Assembly: GCA_030770545.1 (NCBI GenBank)
Contig: JAUCMP010000026.1
Location: 2,770,501 to 2,834,500, forward strand
Direction: 5' to 3'
DNA: 64,000 nt
From: Macropodus opercularis
Taxonomy: Eukaryota > Chordata > Actinopteri > Anabantiformes > Osphronemidae
Positions 40,901 through 52,900 of the stretch are shown here, in pieces (the first letter of the stretch is position 1; each line of letters starts with the position of its first letter). A model generated the notes under the pieces. That model was not told where the DNA came from. It did no database searches and was given only the letters and a program-made list of their open reading frames with translations. The translations under genes were made by a program, and so were the position numbers.

Positions 40901-42217
40901 GGGAATTCCCGTTTTATGGACAGGTCTGAATTGTCTGTTTGAGAAATGTCTCCTAGTCAGATAATACTGGGGGTAATTAATCACGGTCTGGAGTGAGTGT
41001 AGTACGTGTTGGAAGAGGGAGGATTTCCTTTACCATTTATAAAGACCGAACATGAACTAGTTCCTGTTCTGATCAGTTTGGTTTTATGACCTTGGAGTAT
41101 TTTTACAACACGATGTTAAAGCGTGAACACAGTATCTCAACAGTAACATATTTAAATGCAGTATTTACAGGGTCCTAATGTTTGTTCTGCTGCCGTTTGC
41201 CATGAGCCACATTCTCTCCGTCACAGTTCAAATTTAGCCATCGACTAGCATCCAACTCAATAGTCTCTTTCCCACAGTCAGAGCCCAGCATCCTCACTGC
41301 GGTTTGATTTTCCGATAGTGTACATCTCATCCAAAACAGCCGAGGGGCAGCCTGTGGAGCGTCCATAATAAGTGCACGATTCCCCACTAAGATTACACAA
41401 ACATGTGGCTACTCTAAATTTAGAGGCCTCTTGAGAAACACCAGACATCTTCTTTATCAACATACAACCCGACAAGAAAACCTCGATGTGATCTGCTAAT
41501 CCTGCGACAAATTGCTTGATTGCTCTGCTTTGTGGTTCAGACCCGTCTGGCGGATTAGAGGTGATTGCCACTTCATGGCAGCTCTGCCTGATTCTCAAAC
41601 ACTCAGGATTTATTTGGTGCCACCTGCGTAGCAGATGAGGACAACACTCATCACATAAATATCTGCAGCTGAGAAAAGCAGACGGGTGACTCACAAGTCA
41701 TAAACGCAAAGAATATGATTATAGAAAATGGATCCCAGAATGTTCATCGCGTCCCATTTCCCAGGCCCATGAGGCGGGACAGTACATACATCATTGTCGT
41801 CACCAAACATTACTTATACATAGCAATTTGAAAACACAGCTAAACCCATGTTCTATTCTTTAGTGGGACAAAAAAAAGCATCAAGGTAATACTATTTTCA
41901 TTATGAACCTAATAAATCCACCACAGTGCAAAGTAATATCTGTCAGAGAGAAAGATTACTGTCGAGACGCAAGAAGCCTGAGGAAACGCTGGGCTTCTGT
42001 GTTATTTATGCTCCTAGTTTCAACTGGCAAATCAATGTGATACAGTTGTAAACAAAGACTCCACATCTACGAGCTTTTGTCAAAATTTAAATGAAGAGTA
42101 AGAATGTGGATCAACAGTAATAATTTATGGCGACATGGAAATCACATTTTGCCGAGCAGGTCCCTAGTCAGTTTCTGGGTGGGAGGTAACAAACACAGAC
42201 GTGCCCCCTACTGGTTG
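37909..42217. other. Intergenic spacer between slc8a3 promoter region and cox16
   Basis: No exon, RNA gene or mobile element recognised on either strand. Short open frames only. Confidence 0.55.
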
Positions 42218-42223
42218 TTTATT
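42218..42223 (-). terminator. Candidate cox16 poly(A) signal
   Basis: AATAAA on the minus strand about 310 nt past the cox16 stop, the first such hexamer I see downstream. Confidence 0.4.
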
Positions 42224-42533
42224 CATTACAAACTCCTGATCAATCCAGTGAAACGTACAACAAACGGCTGCGTTAGGCTTTTGTGCATGAAGCTGTAATA
42301 ATGAATAACTGATGTTTTATCAACTTTAGAGCAATCGTACACTTATTTAAGGTTTTAAATAATCCTGTGGCAAACTTTTAACCACCACTGACAACAACGC
42401 ACATTCAAGTTTAATGCCAGACACGAGTCTGCTCCCTGAATCCGCAGCATCTAGGTTATCCCAGTCTCAGCTGCACCTTTGCTAAAGACTGGACATTCTT
42501 GTGTGCATCTGCTTAACTCAGTCTCCCCAAGAC

Positions 42534-42647
42534 TCAGTCTTTTATGTTCTGCCTGGTTCTCTGCTGCTCCTGATAATCTCTACAGTCCTCCCAGGGACGA
42601 GGACCACGAATGTTCTTCCAACTGTCCAAGTTCAAGTCTTTAACTTT
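42534..42647 (-). CDS. cox16: cox16 exon 4 (residues 70-106 and stop)
   Basis: Acceptor CTTTGCAG, then KVKDLNLDSWKNIRGPRPWE and a short polar tail; TGA stop at 42536-42534. Confidence 0.95.
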   Translation of the reverse strand, partial: KVKDLNLDSWKNIRGPRPWEDCRDYQEQQRTRQNIKD

Positions 42648-45576
42648 CTGCAAAGAGAAAACCAACAGGAGACAGTGTTAAACTTCAGAATAACAGAACA
42701 TATGTACATGATCTGTTCTGAAACAGCCAAATGTTTAGTCCATTTGTGACTATCTGGAGAAAAGAGAAGCAAGAGGCAGACGCTTGTCACTCCTGCTCCA
42801 GCGAGGCTGTGCATGAACAGAAAAGTAAGATATTGGTATTACAAATAGAACGGCTGCATTAAAAGCAGAACTACCCTTCATTAAGTGCTAATGTTAAAGT
42901 ATTTAATAGTATTTAAACATGTGGATCGAACACATAGGTACCAATCAACCAATTTTCTTTTGTTTGCTAGTGATCAATAGAAGTGGCTGTAGGCAACTGG
43001 AAATACTCAACAAGGATGAGTTTGTAATCTGTTTGTCTTCTTATTAGCTTATAAAGCCCGTGAAGTGTTGACTTGGATGGTAAAAGTCACTGTGATGAAG
43101 CTGATTTAGCAGATGTCTGTCTTGAATGTGTGGAGAGTCCTCTGCTTTGAAGAACTGAAAATAAACATGTTCTATTCCACACTTGGTTTGCACCCTTCTG
43201 ACAGAGCAGAACAGCTGGTCTGCTCTCTCATCGGCTCCTACTCTCAAGGACTTCAGCCAACGCCCCCTTACCTTATACTCGTCCTCCAGAATGGTTGACT
43301 GCTTTTCTACGCTTACTTTGGCCTCCAGTGAAGGATCCAGCTGAAACAGAGGACAGTGGACTTCATGAGAGCTTCATGGCTTTCACACAGAGTAAACCAA
43401 GTCAAGAAAAAAAGTGTTGTTTAATGTACTTTTGCTGTAATGTATAAATAATGACATCTGCATAAGAGGTGAACATGCCTTTAAGGGTCAAAGTGGAAGA
43501 AAGCACTAATGAAGTCATCTAATTTTTGCAATTCCAATAGATTTTGCAGAAAAACTGGACTGAACTGAAGCCCATTCTAAATCATTACTTTTAATGACTT
43601 CTAATATTTCATGGCTATAATAATGCTGCAGTTACTTGGCTGACTGATGAGCTTCATAGTTCCATGATTGATTTTTAATTAGACCTACATTACTACAGCA
43701 AATAAATAATTTATAGAATATTTTGCAGCTTTCAGAGCAGGGAATTACCAAGCTAACTAATTAGTATGATAGCTGGAGTGGTATTATTAGCCTGAACCTC
43801 AAACAAGCTGGGAGCTCTCAAAAGGTGAGAAAAACCTCACAGAACCCGGGCAGGGAAGCCAAGAGTCCTTGGCGTTGAGCTCTGCCTCTTGGCTAAATTA
43901 AACACTGAAGAGAAAATGCAAATTGAAATCACACAGTGGCGTACTCTCAGGTTGTGGTTTTAATCATTTAAATGTGCAAATATCAGTACAAAAAAAAGAA
44001 AACAAAAGTTGTCTGACAACTGTCCAAAGAACTGGAAGAGTGGTTTTAATCACGTGCACTTTGCAAACTGTTCAGACATTCCATTCATTAAATTACATGT
44101 GCACACACATGCTGAGCAGTTTGAAACGTGTTCTCCACAGGCCCTGTCAGGAGGGAGCGAATTGTGTGGGCAGCTGCACAGGCACGGAGCTGGGGGCACG
44201 ATGGCCCTCTCCACCGCTGTCATCCTCAGCCTGGTGCTGCCGCACATGGACAGTAATAAGAAAAGATGCCCCTGCCATCTGGCTTCCACCCAGATGACAT
44301 GCATCTGCGTTTGTCACAGTAAAATAGCACAAAACAGCTACTTGCCCTCACAGCCAGCTCATCAGATTGTAATGACTTCTAATAAAGGGCCAGTCTCCTG
44401 TCAGTTTAATGAACTGGCGCTGTCATTTAATGAATTATTAGAGCTTGCTCTCACTTCTTGCTCTTGTGGTTACTCACTCTCACCGCGTTAGAAAACCTGT
44501 CAGTATGTAACGAACAGAGGCTCCGGTCGTCCATAAAAACAGAGACACATCTGTACAAGGTAAACCTCAGGCTTGGAGAGCACTGGCACCCAGCTGCTAT
44601 TGGGGCTCTAGCCACTTGGGGGAGTATTGGAACACTGGACTGTGCGGCCACTACTGGGTTTATTTCAATCTAGAACGACCTGAGAATTCGTTCTTAATCC
44701 GAAACGTTTACTGTGAGGAACCTTTGAAACAATGCGCGAAGTTTCAACGTATTACAAACCTTTCTCTTGAGCTTCTGGGCGTCATATCTGATTTGTGTAA
44801 ACTCTTGCAGGCCAAAGGATCCTCCAACTACCAGCAACTGAAATCACAACATCTTCATCAGATCACTGTTGGGTCTGTGACGAGCATTTGCGTCATCAAA
44901 GTTGGAAGCTGTTCTCTAAATAAAATGGTTTAGGTTGAAAGTATGATCATTTGCGTAAACACATCATTCTGAAAGACATAGGCTCTAATGTGACAGCGTC
45001 TCTCTTCATGCATGACATGATAGGAGCATTTGTCTTAGCATAGAACTAATATGGTTGACAGATATTTTTTAAATGTCTTAATATATTAGAGCGCATAGAC
45101 TCAAGTAACTAAAAACTACAGACAAGCGCATGGCTACCAGAGAACTGAGAGACTTAATCCGATTCCACACATTGAATATGAATAAGTGAAGCAAATCTGA
45201 TGCATTTTATTTGTATTGTAGCTCTAAAATGACAACTCTCCAGACTAATGTGTCTACATCCATTTAACCTCTTGTCCTTGAATGATCAGTTAAACCGTGA
45301 TGCTCAAAGCTAAAAGGAGCGATTCGAGTGTTTTAACATTAAAAACAAATGAAAAGTGACGTATTGCAGAGAATCGTAAGCACTTTAGTTTTGTCATTAA
45401 ACTGATAAAATAACTAGCTATGACTTATGAAGCTGTTATCTTGCAGCTGTTAGCCAGCAAACTTGTTCTTCATTCGCATGTACGTTAGCTAGTTAGCTAA
45501 GCTAATAGCCACTTACGAGCATAGGAACTCCGTATTTCACTGTCTTGTTTTTCCGTAACGCTTTTAAGACGAACAT
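42534..45576 (-). CDS. cox16: cox16, cytochrome c oxidase assembly protein COX16 (complete, 4 exons)
   Basis: Small mitochondrial inner-membrane protein that helps insert copper and assemble subunit COX2/COX1 modules of respiratory complex IV. Four minus-strand exons (45576-45517, 44837-44760, 43340-43272, 42647-42534) join in phase with GT-AG borders into 106 residues, the same length as I recall for human COX16. Residues 1-20 hold the basic segment RKNKTVKYGVPML. Residues 21-34 form a hydrophobic span (LLVVGGSFGL). EFTQIRYDAQ follows, then LDPSLEAKV (47-55), and the hallmark DSWKNIRGPRPWED (77-90). It lies head-to-tail between actn1 and slc8a3. None of the exons is long enough to stand out as an open frame, so recognition rests on the spliced product. 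The intermembrane-space tail ends QNIKD. Confidence 0.95.
43272..43340 (-). CDS. cox16: cox16 exon 3 (residues 47-69)
   Basis: 69 nt between acceptor TTTCAG and donor GTAAGG; reads LDPSLEAKVSVEKQ then STILEDEYK. Confidence 0.94.
43341..44759 (-). other. cox16 intron 2 with candidate regulatory modules
   Basis: A 1.4-kb AT-rich intron with dense TAAT/ATTA cores at 43490-43870 and 44361-44450. TAATGACTTCTAATA occurs exactly at 43592-43606 and 44370-44384. TTTAATGAA occurs at 44405-44413 and 44426-44434. No alternative exon is evident. Confidence 0.5.
44760..44837 (-). CDS. cox16: cox16 exon 2 (residues 21-46)
   Basis: 78 nt after acceptor TTTCAG; reads LLVVGGSFGLQEFTQIRYDA then QKLKRK. It carries the membrane span. 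Donor is GTTTGT, weaker than consensus. Confidence 0.94.
45517..45576 (-). CDS. cox16: cox16 exon 1 (residues 1-20)
   Basis: ATG at 45576-45574; reads MFVLKALRKNKTVKYGVPML and ends at the strong donor GTAAGT (45516-45511). Confidence 0.94.
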
Positions 45577-46415
45577 GACGCTTCTCAGTAGTTACAAGGC
45601 CATTTATGTAAACAGGAGCAGGGCAAACCAACGGGGACGCGCTTCCGGTACGAGTCCGACGCGATAAAATGTCCCGAAAGGTACGAGGCCACGTCAAACG
45701 TTCCGCTAGAAATACGTATCGGGAAAACTTGAGATGCTGCTGCTTTGTCCTTCTCCTGTGCAGCATTTTATCTGTACGTTTGCAAGAACAACAACCCTTC
45801 ATTATGCTCTTCTCTTTGGTTCCATTTGGCGTAACACAATTTCATGTGACTTTGAAGAGTGTCAGCGTTTCCTACCACGTCTGCAGCCGCCGGAAACAGA
45901 TGTTTCCAATTAGTGTAGTCATCAGAAAGAGGTGGACGTGTGCTGCACAAATGCCTTGTTGTGCTTGTATGGTCAGATCATGAAATGCATCATGGTCTTT
46001 TAAATAATTTCTTTTAATAGAACATTTTATTATTTTTATATAGTTTTAAATATATTTAATTTGGGGAGTCGTTTGTATTATTTGCTGTTACATTTGAAGA
46101 GTCCGTTAACTTTTGCTGGTGTGTTCTGAGCAACAGGGTTTTCACAGGTGAAATTCTAAAGCCTTTCTATTGTAGCATTGTCAGATCTGTTAGAATATTA
46201 ATTGATACGATTACATTGTTTAATCTTAGCCACTTGTTTTATCTTGTGCTTAAACAAGTTGCCACAAACCAGCCTGAATTAATCCCAAACAAACTGCTTG
46301 GTGGTCATTAGGACAGAAGGTCAGTGACTTTACTCAAATTCACGCAATTTGCTTGTTACAGGAAAGCATCCTTGCAGCAAACAGAGAATAAGAACAGGAA
46401 GTATAGCAATTTTCC
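45577..46415 (-). other. cox16 promoter and spacer to actn1
   Basis: Less than 0.9 kb separates the cox16 ATG from the actn1 poly(A) signals. No gene seen in it; the left 100 bp are CpG-containing as expected for a housekeeping promoter. Confidence 0.55.
45641..45649 (-). promoter_or_regulatory. ETS/GABP (NRF-2)-type site upstream of cox16
   Basis: ACCGGAAGC on the cox16 strand, 65-73 nt before the ATG. GGAA-core GABP sites are typical of promoters of nuclear genes for respiratory-chain proteins. Confidence 0.5.
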
Positions 46416-46501
46416 TTTATTACAACGTTTGTATCTTATTTTCAATCAAGTGAAGAAAAATACCTTTTTTGTTCAGTATAATAAAATATGTTAATTTTAT
46501 T
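46416..46501 (-). terminator. actn1 candidate poly(A) signals
   Basis: AATAAA on the minus strand at 46501-46496 and 46421-46416, 310-390 nt past the stop codon. Which is used cannot be told. Confidence 0.5.
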
Positions 46502-46808
46502 CATTTTATGAAGAAAAACAATGACAACAAGAAAATAAAAAACAGAAAAACATTTTTCTCTCTCCCTCTTTGTAAACTTGGAGAGCTGCTGCATTGCGTG
46601 GGAAGCAAATACAACGGAGACAGAGTGTGAGGAAGCGGTGACGAGGCTGATGGGAGGAGGAGGCAGAGGATGACAACAAGATAAGGCCAGAGACATACAA
46701 AAAAGGAGCAGAGTAGAACTGGAGCGTGGTGACTGGGCGGTCGGAGGACGTGGCCGTGATCGGAACAGGTAGGCTGGTGGTCCAGAGTCAGGACGACTGA
46801 CGGAGTGT

Positions 46809-46967
46809 TCAAAGGTCGCTCTCTCCGTACAGAGCCGTAGAAAAAGACATGTAGTCGAGGGCTCCGGGCGCGGCGTCCGGGCCGGTGTAGGGGGCCATGC
46901 GGGCAATGCAGTACTCCGCCTGATCTGGAGGCAGCTCCCGGCGCAACTCGTCAGCTAAAATGTAGTT
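46809..46967 (-). CDS. actn1: actn1 exon 21 (terminal coding exon)
   Basis: 159 nt; NYILADELRRELPPDQAEYC through LDYMSFSTALYGESDL and TGA (46811-46809). Completes the calmodulin-like domain; the ESDL tail is the PDZ-binding end conserved in alpha-actinins. Confidence 0.96.
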   Translation of the reverse strand, partial: NYILADELRRELPPDQAEYCIARMAPYTGPDAAPGALDYMSFSTALYGESDL

Positions 46968-49900
46968 CTGTCAAACCAATGAAACAAAAGAGCTGCAGTA
47001 AATAAACCATAGAGGCAGTTGAACAGTGCAAATAAGTTATTAAATATCAAGTTTACTGTTATAATTACTTCACTACTTTAATTTACTGCTAGTCCTTGGA
47101 CTTAATTAACACCTCAGTGCAGCTGTTTGCTTTGATAATGCATCTTGAATAGTTGTAGAAATATTCAGGAGCTGACACAAATGAGTCAAACATCCACCAA
47201 GCCAACGAGAAGCAGATACTTGTCTGGGGATGTTTGCAACAAACCAGCTCTAAAATGTGAACAAATATTGACTTTATAGTGAACAGATGATGAAAGGTCC
47301 CAATAAGATGCTCACATCTGCTTGTTTCTGTCAGATGTCAAGTAAAAGCCTGTGGCCTGTGACTCTTAGAGATCAGAAACCCCTTTATGTGCCTTTAAAG
47401 GACACCTGTCGTTCTATGAATGATTTCTGGCTTCACAGCCTGTCTTGGTGGTGGTTGGTTGAATAAGTGGTGTGGTTGAGACTTCACCTTGTCTCCTGCT
47501 AGGACTTTGAAGGAGGCCATGACCTGGTCGGCCGTGTCTGTGTCGGCCGCCTCGTGAGACATGAAGTCGATGAAGGCCTGGAAGGTGACGATGCCCATCC
47601 TGTTGGGATCCACAACGCTCATGATGCGGGAGAACTCGTTTTCACCCTGCAGGCAACAGAGAGCAGAAACCGTCTGAAGCAAACATGCGACAGCAACAGA
47701 GCAAAGTCAAGCTGTCCTGCATACAAAGATGTCATTTAGGCTTTTTTTTTTTCAATATCACACAAGTACTTAAGTAACTACATGTAGTATAAATATGTTA
47801 AATCAAAACATAACACATTTATGACATTTAATTAATTTGTTTCCATGTTTGGCTCAGCAATCACACAAAATCATAATGTCGTGCTTGGCTCACGGCTTTA
47901 CCAGGTTGTAACCCATGGAGATAAGGCAGGTTTTGAAGTCTTCAGCATCCATGATTCCTGTTCTCTTCTACAAGGTCAGCGATGGACAAACGAAACCAGG
48001 AGGAGCAGAGAAATATAGAAAAGGAGTGGCAGCGATAGCACAGGAAGTCATCAGAGGAAATAAAGGATTAACAGTAGATTTTAGGTGGAAAACCGCAACA
48101 AGCCATGAAGTGGATGTTGCAAGATGTGAGAGAATCAACAGAAATGAAGACAGGGAGGGAAAAGCCGTAAAGGTGAGAGCAGAGGGATAATAAGGGGAAG
48201 GATGGAAATACAAGGGAGGGGAAAGGTGCAAGAGAAAAAAAAACAGTTAAACCTCTCACTGTGGGGCTATAGCTACGTGTAAGTACCTGCGCATCGTTGC
48301 CGATATCGAAGCCCAGGCTGATCAGGCAGGCCTTGAACTCCTCTGCGCCCAGAGTGCCCGAGTGGTCCTGGGGTGTGGGGGGGCCAGTGCCAGGCGAGGC
48401 GTCGGGCCACAGGCCATGCAGCAACACATACAGCGGAGTCAGTGACGGTGAGGTGGGTGGATGGGTGTAGGGCGAGGAGATGGGTGAGGTAGTGTTGGTG
48501 GAGGGAGTGCACCATGCACGGGAGGGGATGGGAGGTGAGGGGAGTGAAGGGAGAGGGTCATGCACGAGAGATAGAAACAGAGAACACAGTGCAGATTCAT
48601 TAGGATCTGGCGAGTGAACACACGGGGGCAGCAGCGCTGCCGTGCTGGGCAGGGCATTCAGAGGCGTTAATGTGCGATGTGGCAGGCAGACTACAGGGCC
48701 CTGTGGTGAGGTTATTCACATCATCAACACAAATACGCTTTACCTTGTGTGTACAGGCAAACATCAGGATGAAACCCTTCACAAATACTTACACACATTC
48801 ACAGTCACATTCTTTTCATCAGTTCATTCATTAACTGCTCAGAGACTCAGACGAGGTCATAAAATGCTCGCGTGTCGTTTACTACCATAAAAGAAAAAAA
48901 TGCCTTTAAGAAACTGGAATGTTGTTTAGCTTACTTTTCATAATACTTATGTACTTTAACCATTATGTGTTTCAATATCCTCTGTTTTTGTCACTCATTT
49001 AAGTGCAATTTACAAATATTTAATACACAAAAAAGGAAACAAATGTTTGACACTTGTGTGATTTCTCAGCTGACTGACTTTGTGCCTGTAGACTAAACAT
49101 CAACACGTCTTTGGCATCCAGGGTGAGTGGAAACACGTGGCTGCGTTTTGAAGATTTAGGTATTTCTGTCATTATTTCATATCTCAAAGTCAAGAGACAG
49201 AGGCAAGAATGCAGACGAGATGTTTTCGATCCTCTACCTCACATCCTGATTAATAATTCCAGCTGTGGAAGAATGCATGAGGTAATGGTGGAGGAGCAAA
49301 GGGGGGGCGTCGAATTAAAACTCATCCATAGTTGGTGCTGTTCCTGATACGTCGAGCCCCAGTGTAAACGCAATGTTTTGGGGGCGGGTTGTGTCGAATC
49401 GTACTTTATGTTTCATGCAAAACCAAAGGAAGGATTCTGATTCTGTTGGACTAATTCATTTTAGCATTTCACACACAAAGGGACGTCTGGTTAGAGCTTC
49501 GTCAGCGAGCCGGGAGCCACAGCTCGGGCAGCGAACAGACTTTCAACGGGACATGAACAGACTTTAAACAACCCAGAAATCATGTGTTCTCACCTTAAAT
49601 TCTTTGCTTTGTTGATGACGTCTAAATATACAGAGGATGATTGCACAGGTCAGAAATACGTATGTTAATATTAACAGAATACTTTGACATCGTGTTTCTG
49701 GCCTATTTTTCCTTTCTACATTCTATTACTATATTTTTATATTGTCCTATTCTAGTTGCCGCACAGCGAATGGAAACCTGGCTGTAACGAGCAGCGTGTT
49801 GCCCGCGACACCTCTCCTCGTCTGCCGCTTTGCGTCTGCGCACTCAACGCGAGCGAGTACTGACCCTGTCGAAGTGGTTGAAGGAAGCCCGGAACTCGTT

Positions 49901-52900
49901 CAGCTGCTCCTGGCTGATGCCCTTGGCGTCTCGCGTCAAGATCTGGTTCTCGATTTCATTGATGGTGCGAGCGATGGTGGTGAGCAGCTGCTCCCAGCCC
50001 ACGCGGATGTGCTGCGGGGGAGAATTCAGAGGACGCTTATGGAGAGCGGAAGAATTGGGACGGAATCGGCCTCGAGATGGACTGTGACCTGCCAAAACTT
50101 TAGTCAAGCATCACAGTAGTTCAGATAAGAAATATTTTGGTCATGATGTGTGTTTGGCGCCCGTCCAGGTTTTACCTCCATGGTGTAGTTGGTGTGTTTG
50201 TTGTCAAAGATGAGAGCTTCCTGAATGAGCTGGTGGTCTCCCTCCAGCTGGTCGATCTTTGGCTTGTAGTTGACGATGCTCTTCTCGTACTGGCGTAGGT
50301 GCGTCAGCTGGTCCTCCAGGGTGCCGTGCATCTCGATCGAGATGCGGCCAATTTCCTGCAGAGACGCGCGGAAGTCGTTGAGGGCGCACAAAATGACATC
50401 GCGTGGTCAGTTCACTGTGACCTCTGCTCACACTTACCTCCATCTTGTTCTGGATCCAGGGCCCGATAACGTTGGCCTGGTTGGCAAACTGTCGGCGCAG
50501 ACGCTCGTTGTTCTGCTGTCGGGCGTGTTCCTCAATCAAAGCCTGGTCACGCTGAGGCACCAGCTGCCTGACCTGCAGTGATGGCATGAATGTAATGATT
50601 AATCCAGAATCACTCGCTGAACGTTATACGGGTTTAAACTCTCGGCCGTGGCCTTGTTACCTTGTCCCATTTGGTATTGATCTCCTGTGGGTTGATGGTG
50701 GTGTAGGGGTTGGTGCCGGCCATATTCACATGGTAGGTCTGCACAATCTTGGCAATCTCATTTTGGATGCCCAGGATGGCCTGGCGCTCCTTGTCCGCCT
50801 CTGGCAGCGTGGCTTTGAACTGCTCGTGGGCCGTGCTTAATCCCTGAGACACAAAGAGAAATTCTTCACCCTCCACCGTGTGCTGTACATTCTGTACCTC
50901 CACACCTGTTTACACCAACGCTACTACATTTATGGACTGTAGGGAAAATAAAACTCCCTCTATTCCTCTCTCTCCTCTCTTCTCACCTGGATTTCTTCGA
51001 TGGTGTGAACAATAAAGGTGTCCTGCAGGTCCTCCATGGCTCCCTCCATCCAGTTGTTGAATGGAGCGGCTCTTTTGGCAAACTCAAGGTACAGCTGGTC
51101 GATAGTTTCGAGCAGCTTCTCAGTTCTCTGTTGAGCATAACAAACAAAGTTATCACAGAAACGCACCAGCTTTTCTTCCAGTCTGTCTGGTCCAAACCAC
51201 ACGCTTCATTTTATTTTTATCTTCCTAAGAGCTGAGGAATCGTCTCTTTACAAAGACAGCGTTCAGACTTTAAAGGACGTCACAGCCAGCGGGATCAAGT
51301 CTCTCACTGTGCAGGAAAAAGCTTTCATCTCTCACTGTGTAATTATTTCTGCTGTAACCAGCACTGAAGGACTGGAGGTAGGTAGAAATCGGATTCTTGT
51401 TCTATGCTTATTCCAGGATCTCTTTCTGAATCCTGTCTCACCTGCAAAGCCTCGCTGCGTTTCTGGGTCAGCGCCCCCAGTGCGTCCCACTGGTCACAGA
51501 TCCGCTGGCAGCGAGCGTTTACACTTGGGGAGTCATAGTAGTCCAGCTCACTGGAGCACAAACGAGAGAGTCATTACTATTATTTGCATCACTGCGGCTT
51601 TAATGTGTGGAAATCAGCTTTCCCCGACATGCTGCGAAGCTTTGGTGACTCTATAATAAACGTCTTCAACATCTCTTACTTCAGCTCCTGTGCGATGGCT
51701 GCGATCTGCTCCACTCGGTCCTGATGAGCAGCCAGGTCGCTCTCGAACGCCTCGTGCTTCTTCAGCAGGGCCTTGATCTCAGACAGAGAGGCTGTCTCGT
51801 AGTCCCTCTTCTGCAGCATGTCCTCCTTACCTAAAGAGAGCAAAGATGGACCTGAGTGCTGACCTCTGTGGCCACTTATATACCTCTACAGTCTAGATCA
51901 ATCAGGCACAGCTGAAGTGTCTCTCAGTGGTCCAGTACCATCGGTCCAGGCTTCATGGATGGCTGCTTTCTGCCGGAACTTCTCCGCCAGGTGGTCGAGT
52001 CTTTCCAGCCTGCGGATTTCATTGAGGAGCCACTCTTCGTAGCCTTTCTCCGCTCCCTCCAGGTTCCCCCAGGCATTGTTAATATCCTGTAAATTAAAAA
52101 TTGTTTTAGCACCAATAAAAGGTGCACAAACGCCTGGTCCTGCTCATTAGGGATGAAGCCTTTTCCTACAGTACACAGGATGTGTGGGAGTGTGTCCTGC
52201 TGTGACCCACCGAGACCATCTTCCCCTCTGAGGGCATGAAGGCAGGCCGGTTGCTGAGCCTCAACTTGGTCTGCAGGGTGTTGAAGTTGATCTCCAGCTG
52301 GCACTTCTCCTGCACCTTGGGTGGCTTGTGGAGGCGGCGGTAATCCCGGAAGTCCTCCAGCTTCTGCTGCATGGCTTGCATGGTGTTCTCGGGCATTCGG
52401 TTCTCCAGCCAGGGGATGGTGCGACGGATCCACTCCAGCAGCTGGGATGTCGATGGTTGGTGTGTGTGGGGTTGGTCATTGGTAAGAAATAATGGAGAAA
52501 GTTCAAGGAAAGGGGGGGGGGTGGGAGAGGAGAAGGAGAATCATGCCAATAAAAGAAAAGTGGAGGAAGAAAAAAAGAGGGTGAGATTATTAGTTAGGTG
52601 TTGATTTCTTTATGTTTTTCAATCAAACATGTGCATTTTAGGCTTTATTCAACGGGAGCCATCTGAGATTTCTGCATATTTGTTCAACCAATCGCCTGTA
52701 AGACAGGACATTCATTTACCTAAATGTATTCTTTTAACTTTTAAAATGTTAAGAGAAGAAAAAAATGAACTAAAACAGTATATTCACAAAGTGTGAACCT
52801 CTCTGTTGTGTTTCTTGCTGCCTTTTGTGTTTGTGACCTCTAACCCTGCACGGAGCACTAACACCCCTGGGAGTCGAGGGAGTGGCTCAGAGGGGAGAAC

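Noticed and set aside
46442..46906. 154-codon minus-strand open frame at the actn1 3' end
   Set aside because: Wrong frame relative to exon 21; covers the 3' UTR.
48068..48565. 165-codon minus-strand open frame overlapping the NM exon
   Set aside because: Pro/Ser/Thr-rich reading through a pyrimidine-rich intron; only the 81-nt exon inside is coding.
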